This document shows positions 24,949 to 34,800 of a stretch of DNA of 53,751 bases, in pieces. Within the stretch, counting starts at the first letter, position 1, and each line of letters begins with the position of its first letter. This DNA is from an uncultured Lentisphaerota bacterium. Its GTDB lineage: Bacteria > Verrucomicrobiota > Kiritimatiellia > CAIQIC01. The translations under genes and the position numbers were made by a program. A model generated the notes under the pieces. The model searched no databases. It had not been told where the DNA came from and saw nothing but the letters and a program-made list of their open reading frames with translations. The DNA lies in NCBI GenBank assembly GCA_903912445.1, contig CAIWHP010000072.1, positions 1 to 53,751 of the forward strand, written 5' to 3'.

Positions 24949-25034
24949 GAGCACCTCTTCCCGCCATCCACTTGTTTCGTCCAACGTTTGGAGGGGTAAA
25001 AAATTGCCAGCCCCACCACCGGCAGGCCGGTCTT

Positions 25035-28000
25035 TTATTTTTCCTCGGCACCGATCGCCTTGACCTCGCAGAGGCTGGCCCAGCGGCCCTGTGGAAGCTT
25101 GCTGATCGCGAGGCGCAGGTGGCGCACGGTCACCGGCGGGAAGGAGAGGCGGTGCAGGGCGCGCGCGGAGTTTTTCCGCTGGTCGCTGACCTGGAACCAT
25201 GTCGTCCCATCGGTTGAGCCCTCGACCACATAGCCGTAGCCCTGCTTCTCCTGCTCCCAGCGGAGTTCCAAGCCGGCGATCCTGCGCGGCGCGTCGAGGT
25301 CCACCCGCCACCACTGCGGCAGCGCGATCGAGGAGGCGCACCAGCGCGTCTGCAGGTCGCCGTCAAGCGCCTGCGCGGGGCCGCGTTCGGCGTTTTCGCT
25401 GGAGGAGGCGGTGGCGTGCTTGCCGAGCGGGATCGAGTGCGGGAAGAGCCCGCATAACGCTTCCACGGAAAGTTCCTGCGCGGGCTGGAAACGGTCGGAG
25501 CCGGCATAGGCCATGAGGCTCGCGAGCAGCTGGCGGGCCGCGGGCTGCTGGTCCAGCTTGAGCAGGTCGCACGCGCAGACGAGCAGCCGGCCGGGGCCGA
25601 CGCGCGCCTCGAAGACGAGGCCGAGCCGGTGCAGCCGCGCGAAGTTGTCCACGACCTGCGCGATCGGCCGGAACTCCTTCGGCAGCCCGTCGAGGATCAG
25701 CGGGCGCGCAGCGCTGGCCAGGGAGAACCACTGCCAGTCGCTGTGCGCCGCGGTCGGGAAGCCGGCGAGCGCGGGATGCCGGTCGTTGCAGAGCAAGCCC
25801 ATCGTGCCGGGGCGGTTGTGAAACATCGGCCAGCACCAGAAGTCGGTCATGAAGCCGCCGTCCACGCTGTTCTCCAGCCAGTCATCGGTGGGCACCAGTA
25901 CGACGCGCCCGCCGCGCGCCAGCGCCGCGCGGGCGGCCCCGTCGCAACCGCGCGCCAGCGTCACGCCGGCGGGCGGCGGCGGCGGCTGAGCCGGCGCGGG
26001 ATAGACCCAGAGCGGATAGCGGTTGGTGAGTTTGGTCCCGGCGAGCCGGAGGACCAGCGTGAGCTGGTCCGGCGCCTTGGCGCCCGCGAGCGGCACGGAG
26101 ATTTCGCCGAGCTGGCGCAGCCCGCCTTGCGCGACCCAACCCGCGGAAAGTTTGCCGCCCGCCACCGGGCGCCCGCGCGAGCTGACCAGCTCCCAGTCAA
26201 TTTTCGCGTCGGGGAAATTCTGCGGGCCATAATGCGCCATCTGCACGCTTGCGGTGAACGTCTCGCCCACCGTCCACGTGTATTTTGGAAAGCGCGCGAG
26301 CAGCACGACCGGCGCGCAGAACTGGCGCCATTCGTCCGGCGTGATGGCGCCCTTGGATTGCATGAAGGCATCGAGGATACCGACCAGCGCCGTGCCCTGG
26401 CCCGGAAAATCCTGCAGGTCGAGCAGCTGGAAGCCGCCGAAGCCGGGCGTGCGCAGCGCGGCCTCAACGTCCTCGCGGTAGCCGAGCGCGGCGAGCCGGG
26501 CGCTGACGCGGTGAAAGTCGCGCGCCTGGTCACCCATCCCGGCGGCAGCGAGATCGGCGCGGATCTTTTCGAAATTCCGCGCACGGAAGACGCCGGTGTA
26601 TTTTTCGATCTCGTCGAAGTCCGGAAACGCCTCGAACTGGCCCACCTCATGGCCGAGCACCGGCACGGGCAGGCCCGCGATGGCTCCGGCGTAGTCACCC
26701 AGCGTGCCGGGCGGACCGATCTGGGCGATGCCGTTGCCGCCATCCACCGTCACAAACGAGCCCCGCACATTGCCCGCCGCACCCTGGCGCGTGCGGAAGG
26801 TCGTCCAGTAATCGTCGCCGCCCGCAAGCTGCGGATCGCCAAGGAAATTGTTCGAACCCTGCGCATAGAGCCGCCGCGGATCGCGCTCCCGCAACCGCGC
26901 CACGAGGTTGCTCATCACCGCGCGGCTGCCGCCGCATTCGTTGCCGAGCGAGAACATCGCGAACGACGGATGATTCCCATAGACGCGCAGGATGCGCTCG
27001 GCCTCCGGCAGCAGCGCCGTTACCACGGCCTCGTCATATTTCCCCCAGAACGGCAGCTCCGGCTGGAGATACATGCCCAGCTGATCCGCGGCGGTGAACG
27101 CGGCGTCGGGCGGCGTCCAGGTATGAAAACGGATGTGATTGATGCCGTATTCCTGGCAGGTGCGCAGATAGCTCAGCCAGCCCTCCACCGCCATCGGCGG
27201 ATGCCCCGTCAGCGGGAACACGCAGCCATCGTGCTTGCCGCGCAGGAACGTCGTGCGGCCGTTGACGTTGAATTGCGAGCCGAGCGTTTTGAAATCATGG
27301 AAACCGAACAGCACCTCGCGCCGGTCGTTGGCCGACCCCGTCTTCAAGTCCGCCGTCAGACGGAGCAACTGCGGTGTGAACTCGTCCCAGCGCGGCGCGT
27401 TCAGTATCTTGAACAGCGTCTCCACCGTGGCGCCGCCTGGCGGGGCCTCGAACAGCGCCAGCGCCGCCCGCGTGAGCGCTGTCGTGCGCGAGCCCGTCTC
27501 GAGCAGCTGCATGGTCAGGGTGCCGCTGACGGCCTGCGTCGTCGCATTGCCCACCCGCGCCACGACGCGCGCGATGTCGCCCGCCACGTCGGGGAAAACC
27601 TGCAGGTCCTCGATCCAGACCGCGTCCGTCGCGCGCAGCTCGAGGCGCCCGATGATGCCGTTCCAGTTGCCCTGCGTATTGTCCGACAGCTGGTGCATCT
27701 CGCACTTGACCGGACGGCGCGAGTTATCCACGCACATCGTCAGCCGGTGGCGGCCCGGCGTCAGCACGCCCAGTTCATACTCCTGGGGCGTGCACAGGAG
27801 CGGGCTTTCGCCGCACGCCTGGTCGTCGAGCCAGACCCGCGCATGCTTGGTCCGCTCCAGCAGCAGCGTCACGCGCTTGCCCGTCCACTCCGCGGGGATC
27901 GTCACCTCGCGCTGATACCACGCCGGCCCCTCGTAGCGGTAGAGCCGCGTCAGCCCGGTGATTTTCTTCTCCTGATTTTCCGGGCCCTTGCAGTTCGTCT

Positions 28001-28169
28001 CGGTGGTACCGGGCAGCGTGATCGTGTCGGAAAACGCATCTGGCCGTTCCGCGCCTTGCTTGCCGAATTTGAACGCCCACGAGCCGGAAAGATCGAGCAC
28101 CTCAACCGCGCGGGTTGTCCCGCAAAGCAAAGCCAGCGCTGCACCGCAAAGCATGAGCATGGCTTTCAT
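25035..28169 (-). CDS. GH2-family glycosidase with C-terminal F5/8-type (discoidin-like) domain
   Basis: A 1044-residue secreted protein. The ATG at 28169 has AAGGA four bases upstream and begins a signal peptide (MKAMLMLCGAALALLCG). The N-terminal jelly-roll has VLDLSGSWAFKFGKQG, WYQREVTIPAEWTGKRV and RVWLDDQACGES; the barrel has INHIRFHTWTPPDAAF, then GNHPSFAMFSLGNECGG with the acid/base Glu near 410, and VPVLGHEVGQFEAFP with the likely nucleophile Glu near 506. The final ~130 residues (from ATASSSENAERGPAQALDGD) form a discoidin/F5-8 C-type carbohydrate-binding domain (WRVDLDAPRRIAGLELRW). Beta-galactosidase, beta-glucuronidase or a related exo-activity is possible. It lies between an unrecognised secreted protein and a Tat sulfatase, all on the same strand. 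Confidence 0.9.
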   Translation of the reverse strand: MKAMLMLCGAALALLCGTTRAVEVLDLSGSWAFKFGKQGAERPDAFSDTITLPGTTETNCKGPENQEKKITGLTRLYRYEGPAWYQREVTIPAEWTGKRVTLLLERTKHARVWLDDQACGESPLLCTPQEYELGVLTPGRHRLTMCVDNSRRPVKCEMHQLSDNTQGNWNGIIGRLELRATDAVWIEDLQVFPDVAGDIARVVARVGNATTQAVSGTLTMQLLETGSRTTALTRAALALFEAPPGGATVETLFKILNAPRWDEFTPQLLRLTADLKTGSANDRREVLFGFHDFKTLGSQFNVNGRTTFLRGKHDGCVFPLTGHPPMAVEGWLSYLRTCQEYGINHIRFHTWTPPDAAFTAADQLGMYLQPELPFWGKYDEAVVTALLPEAERILRVYGNHPSFAMFSLGNECGGSRAVMSNLVARLRERDPRRLYAQGSNNFLGDPQLAGGDDYWTTFRTRQGAAGNVRGSFVTVDGGNGIAQIGPPGTLGDYAGAIAGLPVPVLGHEVGQFEAFPDFDEIEKYTGVFRARNFEKIRADLAAAGMGDQARDFHRVSARLAALGYREDVEAALRTPGFGGFQLLDLQDFPGQGTALVGILDAFMQSKGAITPDEWRQFCAPVVLLARFPKYTWTVGETFTASVQMAHYGPQNFPDAKIDWELVSSRGRPVAGGKLSAGWVAQGGLRQLGEISVPLAGAKAPDQLTLVLRLAGTKLTNRYPLWVYPAPAQPPPPPAGVTLARGCDGAARAALARGGRVVLVPTDDWLENSVDGGFMTDFWCWPMFHNRPGTMGLLCNDRHPALAGFPTAAHSDWQWFSLASAARPLILDGLPKEFRPIAQVVDNFARLHRLGLVFEARVGPGRLLVCACDLLKLDQQPAARQLLASLMAYAGSDRFQPAQELSVEALCGLFPHSIPLGKHATASSSENAERGPAQALDGDLQTRWCASSIALPQWWRVDLDAPRRIAGLELRWEQEKQGYGYVVEGSTDGTTWFQVSDQRKNSARALHRLSFPPVTVRHLRLAISKLPQGRWASLCEVKAIGAEEK

Positions 28170-28242
28170 GTCGTCCTTCATGGTCATCCTGATCTTTCCG
28201 TGTTGTGTCGTCCCCGCGGGCGTGACGGGGCACCAGCCGTCA

Positions 28243-29931
28243 TCACTTCAAACGCTCCAAGACCGAGAATAGTATCTTGCGGCCTGCGGCATCGAGTGCC
28301 GGCTCCGCGGCGCCAGCCACGCAGTCACTCCCCGCCAGCAGGTAGGGTGTCACGGCGTAGACCGGCAGATAGGCCAGTTTGTGCTCCTTCGTAAGCACGC
28401 CGACAACGCACGCCGAAGCGGGGCCTTCCAGCTTCAACACCGGCTCCAAGTGGGGGGCCATGGCGGTATCGAACTGCCAGGGACAAAACGGCTGTTGCCA
28501 GCCGGCGGGCGTCTTGGGCGAGTGCGCCACTTGCCAAAGTTCAGCGTCGCTGCCGCAGGAGAGTCGCAGGCGACAGCGGACAAAGTCCTCCGCAGCCACC
28601 GGCAGCGCTGGCGTGTCGCCTTTCTTCATCGCCTGTACCACGGCGCCGAACGACTTGACCGGCGGCTTGGCCGTCCCGCCAATCCATAGCATGCGCCCGC
28701 CTTGCGCCAGGTAGCCGGCTAGGCGCTGGTCGAGGTCGGTGCTTTTCCAACCTTGGTAATTGCCCAGGCCCGACGCCACGATGATCACCACCGGCACCTC
28801 GGCAGGAGCCGGAAAACCCTCCGCCAGCAGCCCGCGGACATCCAGCGTGACATAGGGGCGGCCCGTCTGCTGCAAGGTCCGCGTGATGGATGCTGCCAGC
28901 ACGCGGCTGGAAACCCCCAGCAGGGCGTCGTTCATCCGCCACGTCGGCTCCAACACCACACCGACCGCGCGCGCGCCTGCGGCGGGCTTGGCGCGCAGCA
29001 GCGGGGCGAAGAGCGAGTCATCTTCCAGCTTGCGTTCGCGCACCCACGCCAACACCTGCTGCTGAAAAGCCGCCTGGATCGCCGGGGTGGGCGCGACGCT
29101 CCCGCCGCCGCGGGCCAGCCGCAGCGCGACTTCCACGTCGCGCACCGTCCGGGCCACCGCCCACGCGCCCAGTTCAGCCATGCTCTTCCAGAGTTGTGCG
29201 CGGGCGCCCACATCCTGCCGCTCCACCCAGCCTGAGGCCCCCGCCATGAGCGCCGCACCACGCAAGCCACAGAACTGCGCGCCCTCTTGTCCATACAACA
29301 TGATGGCCACCAGCGCCGTCACCGCGTCGGGTTGATCGTCGTGCAGGGCCAGCGCCGCGACGGCCTGCCGGAAAGCCGCTTGCCCGCCCGACGGATCGCT
29401 GGCCGTGGCATGCAAATCCAGCAGCCCCGTCAAGCACGTGATCGGCGCACCTCCGGGCAATTTCAGCCCCCAGGCCGCCCAGCCATAGGTGGCGGTGTGG
29501 ATCAACGGGTCGTGGTTGCAGGCCGCCATGTCCGCCGTCGAGTGCGACAGCGCCGAAATCCACAGGGCCGCGCGCCCGAACTGTTTTTCGCGCAACGCAT
29601 CCACCAGCAGGCCAAAAGCCACCGCGCGGCCCACGTCGCTGTGCAAGCCGTAACGGTGCTTGATGCCATACGCCTGCAGGCGGTCCAACGCAGCCCGGCC
29701 GATCGGCGCGACCGCGAAAGCCTCCTGGCTGTCGGGGTAATGGCAGTCATGGCCGATGGCCTGTTGCACCACCTCCGGCGTGAAGCCAGACCGCAGTTCG
29801 CCCGGCAGCCGTTCAAAGACCGCGGCGGCCACATCGCCGTGGCCCGGCCCCCAAGCCCAACACGCCGGACTGGCGAGCAGCGCGGTCAGGCCCAGCCATG
29901 TTTTGATCGCAGCAAAACGTTTCCTCATCAT
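28243..29931 (-). CDS. Secreted protein of unrecognised family
   Basis: A 562-residue protein starting MMRKRFAAIKTWLGLTALLA with a signal peptide ending at ACWA. The first half is helical with regularly placed His/Asp (GPGHGDVAAAVFERLPGE, IGHDCHYPDSQEA, ALSHSTADMAACNHDPLIH), which recalls zinc-dependent phospholipase C or S1/P1-like folds; this is only a resemblance. The second half has VPVVIIVASGLGNYQGW and YLAQGGRMLWIGG, like class I glutamine-amidotransferase-like or DUF4159-like alpha/beta domains. The frame is open further upstream (to 30249) but without a signal. Function unknown. Position between a PQQ-propeller gene and the GH2 gene suggests a role in the same carbohydrate locus. Confidence 0.75.
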   Translation of the reverse strand: MMRKRFAAIKTWLGLTALLASPACWAWGPGHGDVAAAVFERLPGELRSGFTPEVVQQAIGHDCHYPDSQEAFAVAPIGRAALDRLQAYGIKHRYGLHSDVGRAVAFGLLVDALREKQFGRAALWISALSHSTADMAACNHDPLIHTATYGWAAWGLKLPGGAPITCLTGLLDLHATASDPSGGQAAFRQAVAALALHDDQPDAVTALVAIMLYGQEGAQFCGLRGAALMAGASGWVERQDVGARAQLWKSMAELGAWAVARTVRDVEVALRLARGGGSVAPTPAIQAAFQQQVLAWVRERKLEDDSLFAPLLRAKPAAGARAVGVVLEPTWRMNDALLGVSSRVLAASITRTLQQTGRPYVTLDVRGLLAEGFPAPAEVPVVIIVASGLGNYQGWKSTDLDQRLAGYLAQGGRMLWIGGTAKPPVKSFGAVVQAMKKGDTPALPVAAEDFVRCRLRLSCGSDAELWQVAHSPKTPAGWQQPFCPWQFDTAMAPHLEPVLKLEGPASACVVGVLTKEHKLAYLPVYAVTPYLLAGSDCVAGAAEPALDAAGRKILFSVLERLK

Positions 29932-29996
29932 AAGCACTGCCGTTCTCGTCCGATGCTTGCCCCACGCCAGGCGCAGTGCGTCGCTCCCACGTACTC

Positions 29997-31607
29997 CTAT
30001 TTGTGCACCGCCCAGAGATAATTGCGCGAGTTGATGTAGAGCGTCTCGCCGACGGCGACGGGTGTGGCGTACATCGGCGCGCCGAGGCTGATCTGGCTCA
30101 ACACCTTTTTCTCGCGCCCGGCGGCGAGCACCCACAGATGCTTGAGCGTGGGGAAGAACAGCTTGCCATCGGCAAGCAGCGTCGAGGACCACGCGTCGGC
30201 GCCGGTCTCGTGGACCCAAACAACTTTGCCTGTGTCGGCTTCGAGGCAATGGATGCGGCCGGCGACGTCGCCGATGTAGAGCAGGCCGTCGCGGATCGCG
30301 GGCGTGGCGAGCGTGCGGTCAAGCCCTTGGTAGCACCATATTTTTCCGCTCTGCGTGCTGTCGCCGGTCTGCGTCGCATCGAGGCACCAGAGCGCGCCGC
30401 GGCCGCGGCCGTGCTCGGGATCGCGGCCGATAGCCACATAGACGCGGTTGCTGAGGAACACCGGGCAGCCGATGATCTCGCTGGTGCCGACATACTGGCT
30501 GTCGTTCGTCTTGTTGAACGACCGCTTGAGCCGCTTGTCGCCGAGCGAGTAGAGCGCGGCCCAGTTCAGATTGCTGACGCTGACGCGATACTCCGGCGGA
30601 ATGCAGTCGGCCCACCAGACCGTCTTAAGCTTGGCGGGCTGCTCCGGCTTGGCGGTCAAGGCCTCGAAGGCGTAGCAGCTGCCGTTGCCCGCGCCATAGA
30701 AAATCATTTTCTTCCCGTTGACCACGCCAAGCGACGGCGTGGACCACTCGCCGTGAAAAATGTTCGGGCCGATGTTTTTCTCGTCATCGGTGGCCAGCAG
30801 GCGTCCGTTTTTTTTGTCGAGCACGATCAGGTTCGGCGCATCCGGCGCGGGTGTCTTGCGGTCGTCGTAGAAGGCGATCGCCGCATCGCGGTCGGTGCCG
30901 TTGGAGGTGTTCACATAGACGAAGTCGCCATCCACCAGCGGCGAGCCGTTGCAGCCATCGCACGGACGGATGCCGTGCGCCCACATATCGAACTTCCACT
31001 GCACCTTGGGGCCGCGCACGCCCGACGGCGCGGCGGGAGGAGGCGTCTCGCCTTTCTTCGGTTTGTTCTCGCCCGGCTGCGGCATGACAAACGGCTCCGC
31101 ACCGCCTTCCGCGTCGAAACAAATCACCTCGGCGCGATGATTGACGAGCATCACGCGCCCGTCGGAATAAGTTGCCGTCGCGCAGATGCCGAGATTCGGC
31201 GTGATGCGGCCGAGCATGTACTTCCAATCCCCGTCAATGGACTCCGGGAATTTACGGAACGGCTCGGCGTATTGCCACAGCACCTTGCCGTTGTGTGCGT
31301 CGAGGCATTTGAAGATGCCGAGCCCCGACTCCTTGCCGCCGGTGAAAATCTTTCCGCCCACGACCGTCGGCGAGGGATAGGTCAGCGAACTCGTGCGTAC
31401 GCCCCAGAGCACGTTCGAGCCGGTGCCGGGGACGATCTCGCCCTTCAGCGAATCCTTTTCGCCCGGCCCAAACGAATCCGGCAAATTCGACGCCTCCGCG
31501 ACAAGGTTCTTGCACGGCGACCCGGCATATTCCGGCCAATCCTTCGCCGCCGCGCCCGCCACACCGGCGAGCAACAGCATCACGCAAACTATTCCACGCT
31601 TCAGCAT
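29997..31607 (-). CDS. Secreted PQQ-type beta-propeller protein
   Basis: A 536-residue protein. The ATG at 31607 (MLKRGIVCVMLLLAGVAGA) starts a signal peptide; the in-frame extension to 31814 is translated palindrome array and is rejected. The mature part has the DWPEYAGSP start typical of secreted outer-membrane-type quinoprotein propellers and repeated blades (SPTVVGGKIFTGG, LDAHNGKVLWQY, SPLVDGDFVYVNTSNG, VLDKKNGRLLATD, CLDATQTGD, LYIGDVAGRIHCLEADTG). Conserved catalytic residues of alcohol dehydrogenases are not obvious, so it may be a scaffold or binding protein rather than a quinoprotein enzyme. The AAAGG ribosome site lies in AAAGGCCTTT (31608-31617). Array C sits in its 5' gap. Confidence 0.85.
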   Translation of the reverse strand: MLKRGIVCVMLLLAGVAGAAAKDWPEYAGSPCKNLVAEASNLPDSFGPGEKDSLKGEIVPGTGSNVLWGVRTSSLTYPSPTVVGGKIFTGGKESGLGIFKCLDAHNGKVLWQYAEPFRKFPESIDGDWKYMLGRITPNLGICATATYSDGRVMLVNHRAEVICFDAEGGAEPFVMPQPGENKPKKGETPPPAAPSGVRGPKVQWKFDMWAHGIRPCDGCNGSPLVDGDFVYVNTSNGTDRDAAIAFYDDRKTPAPDAPNLIVLDKKNGRLLATDDEKNIGPNIFHGEWSTPSLGVVNGKKMIFYGAGNGSCYAFEALTAKPEQPAKLKTVWWADCIPPEYRVSVSNLNWAALYSLGDKRLKRSFNKTNDSQYVGTSEIIGCPVFLSNRVYVAIGRDPEHGRGRGALWCLDATQTGDSTQSGKIWCYQGLDRTLATPAIRDGLLYIGDVAGRIHCLEADTGKVVWVHETGADAWSSTLLADGKLFFPTLKHLWVLAAGREKKVLSQISLGAPMYATPVAVGETLYINSRNYLWAVHK

Positions 31608-31631
31608 AAAGGCCTTTCTCGCGCTGCGTCT

Positions 31632-31743
31632 TTTCCAACCCTTGGAAAATTTCACGCCGTTTTTTCCAAGGCTTGCAAAAAACCCCGCCGACCTTTTCCA
31701 ATCTCTGGAAAATTCCAGAACCGGGCCTGCCAAGGCTTGGAGA
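31632..31743. repeat. Palindrome array C, four units with ~32-bp period
   Basis: Units are 31632-31648 (TTTCCAACCCTTGGAAA), 31663-31679 (TTTCCAAGGCTTGCAAA), 31695-31711 (TTTCCAATCTCTGGAAA) and 31727-31743 (CTGCCAAGGCTTGGAGA). The centres are 31, 32 and 32 bp apart. The first spacer reads ATTTCACGCCGTTT, close to two spacers of array A. It lies in the 217-bp gap between the SUMF1-fusion gene and the PQQ-propeller gene. Confidence 0.9.
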
Positions 31744-31824
31744 ACTTGGCGCTTCGTAGCACCAAAGAGCGCCGCTGTCCATCCCGGCAGGCGTGGCTGC
31801 GGTGGCGGCGGCAAGGCAGGCGAC

Positions 31825-34800
31825 TCAGCGCGCGTCTTCTACCATGACGCGGAAGCCGATGTCGTACACTTTTTGCCACGGCTCAACGGCGCGGCGCACG
31901 GAGGATCCGGCGTCGGCGGGGCGGTCGGCCCAACTGCCGCCGCGGACGGCTTTGCGGCCGGCGGGACCATCGTCGTCGCGATAGGGATACGGGCGATAGG
32001 TGGAGCGGGTCCATTCGCTGACGTTGCCGATCATGTCGCGCAGGCCCCACGGATTCGGCTCCAGTTGGCCGACGTAGTCCACGACGTGGCACTTGTCGCG
32101 GAACCGTTCGTCGCGCAGCGGGAAATTGTTGCCGGCAGGATACGGCGCGCGGATCTGCAAATTCCCAGGGCCGGGGTAGCCCATCTTGAACCAGCGCAAG
32201 GATTGGTCGGCGAGATTGGCGAAGCGGCCGAAGTCGGTATCCAGCGTGCCGTAGAAGAATTGGGTGTCGGTGCCGGCGCGGGCGGCCCATTCCCACTGGG
32301 CCTCGGTGGGCAGGTTCACGTTCAGGCCGGTTTTCCGGCTCATCCACTTGCAGAACCGCATCGCTTCCTGCCAAGAAATCCGTGCGACGGGCTGGTCGGG
32401 ATGGTTGGCGATGTAGCCGGGGGTCACGCGGTCCATGTAGTGCATATCGAGGTAGCGCGTGTCGTGCTCGGGAGCGAACAGCGCGTACTGGGCGTTGCTG
32501 ATCTCGGTCTCCGCCATCCAGAATGGTTGCGCGATCCGGACCACGGCGCGCGGTCGTTCGTCGGGCGCGCCGGCGCGGCTGCCCATCACGAATTCCCCGG
32601 CCGGTATCCTGCGCAAGATGAGTTTGAGGCCGCGACCGAGGTCAACGGTTTTCACTTCGCCGGCGGTGGCGCTGAAGGGGAACCCGTTCGCGCGAAGCGT
32701 GTCGGGCGGTTCAGGCGCCGGTTTGGGCGGCGGCTCGAAGGCGGCCGGCGGTGCGCTCTTGCGGGCACCGGCATATTCCTGCTCGGGATCGACGGCGACC
32801 GCCGCGAATACCTTGTTCAACTCGCGCCGGCGCTGGGCGATGTGCTGTTTGTCTGGCGGCAATTCAAACGAGCCGCGCCGGGGGACGTTGAGGTCTATCC
32901 AGCAGTAGAGGCGTTCGCGGGACTCGCGCGGGAGGTGATCGAGCCGGACGCCGTGGTGGCCTTTCTCCAACAGCTGCATCAGCGGGCTGGTGGAAGCGTG
33001 GTACTCCAGCGGATTGAGCAGCGCCATGTCGGCCTCCGGCCCCGGCCGGTGGATGTACGGGTGCAACGTGTCGTAGGCGACATCTGGCTTGCTGAACGAC
33101 GGTTTGCTGCGCGGGCCGACGGTGGCCGGTTGGTCGTGGCAGCCGAGGCAGTGCTTTTGCAGAACGGGATACACCTCGTTCGCAAAATCGAACGGCCGCG
33201 CCGGCCCGAGCCACGGCGTCAAGGGCATCGGGGCGCGTTGGCTGGCGAGCGTGCGCTTTGCCGGCAATGTCTCGGCGCGGTTCTCGTGGCAACCGGCACA
33301 GGAAACGCGCTCGCCGGGCATGCCGACGAGCCAGCTCCGCATCAGTTGCACGGCGCGCCCCTCGCTGTCGAGCGGCTGGATCGAGATGGGCGTATTCGCC
33401 GGGATCAGGAAAGCGGCGGAGCCATCGGCTTCCACGGGCGTGGTGCCAAGCACGCGTTTCACATCCCAACCGGACTGCGTGCCGATGATCTCGAAACTCG
33501 CCTTGCCGAGGTAACCGAAATGGTAGGCGAAGATGCGTAGCGCTTTCACCGTGCCATGCGGCACGCCCGCCAATCCAGGCCCGGCATACAGATCGCCGAT
33601 ATGCACCGTGGCCGTCGGCTGGTCGGGATGCACCCGGTCGGGAATCACCGGCGGGCGTTGCCGCGGCTGCAACAGAACCGGCTCGAACAGCGCCGCGCCC
33701 GGCGTCTCGGCGATCAGCGTCATATTGTCGAACACGTCCACCAGATAGATGCCCCAGAGGCTCGACGCGTCCGGCTTCATCGCAACGAGAAAGTATTTGC
33801 TGCTGAGCGGGTGCGGATGCGTCATCAACTCCGGCCGCTCCTTGAGATACACGCCGCTGACGATGTTGTCGCAGACGGTGCCGGGCACCGGCTTGCCGCG
33901 GCCGGGGATGAACTGCACGAACCCGGTCTGCTCCGCCGGCAGGATGTCCGGCGTCAGTGCGACATGGCTGCCTTCGACGCCCCACTCTTTCGACGTCGGC
34001 CGATAGCGGAACGGATACGCACTGGCCAGCCCCGGATCAAGCAACGCCAGCCGGCCGCAGTCGCCGTGATCGTGATGACCGCTGATGATGCCTGCCAGCA
34101 AAGTCGGATGATCCGGGACTGGCTGGGCGAAGCGGAAAGCCGTCGGGAACCACGAGCCGCTGCCGTGAAGCGCGAGCTGCCCTGTGCCATCCGGGTTCAT
34201 GGTGAAGCGCCGGCGCGAGAAGTAGTGCGGGATGTCGCTGTACTCCCAGCGTTGGTAGAGCACACGCCCGTCGTTGAGCACAGTCGGGTCGTTGTTGTGA
34301 TCCTGGTCGAACGTCAGTTGCCGGAGTTTGCCCGTCGCGCGGTCTAGCAGGTAGAGCGTCGCGACCGGCTCTTTGCCGCCAAGGCAGGGTACGCCGTAGT
34401 AGTTCGCCGTCGAGGCCACGATGATCCGGCCGTCCGGCAGATAACACGCGTCGAAGAAATCCACATCGGGATAATCCGTCGGCGTCACCTGCTGCGCCTC
34501 GCCGCCGACTGCCGGCACCTCAAAGACCGCCCAGCGTCCATTCCCGCCGATGCTGGAGAATAAAACTTTTTTCGCGTCGAAGTCCAAGCGCACGTCGCGC
34601 AGCAGGCGCTGCGCCGGCGGCGTGTAAAGCGTCTGCAAGCGGGGCTTGCCGCGCAACTCCGTGACCACCGCGATCTCATTCACCCAGTTAGTGCGGTCGC
34701 GCACGCTGGCGTGCGACAAGAAATTGGCGCCGACGAACCCGGTGCTGCCGGCGGGCTTGCGCCGCACCACCAGCAGCCGGTCGCCATCGAGCAACGGATT

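Noticed and set aside
28188-28242. CCCCG...CGGGG hairpin between two genes as a terminator
   Set aside because: Short stem and no T run on the coding strand; too weak to call.
28743-28759. TTTTCCAACCTTGGTAA inside the gene at 28243-29931 as a palindrome copy
   Set aside because: A single weak copy without a partner at ~32 bp, encoding a natural-looking NYQGWK; probably chance.
31608-31814. N-terminal extension of the PQQ-propeller frame
   Set aside because: It is translated palindrome array; the signal peptide and ribosome site fix the start at 31607.
31825-32640. Formylglycine-generating enzyme activity of the SUMF1 domain
   Set aside because: The catalytic Cys pair after RGGSW is missing.
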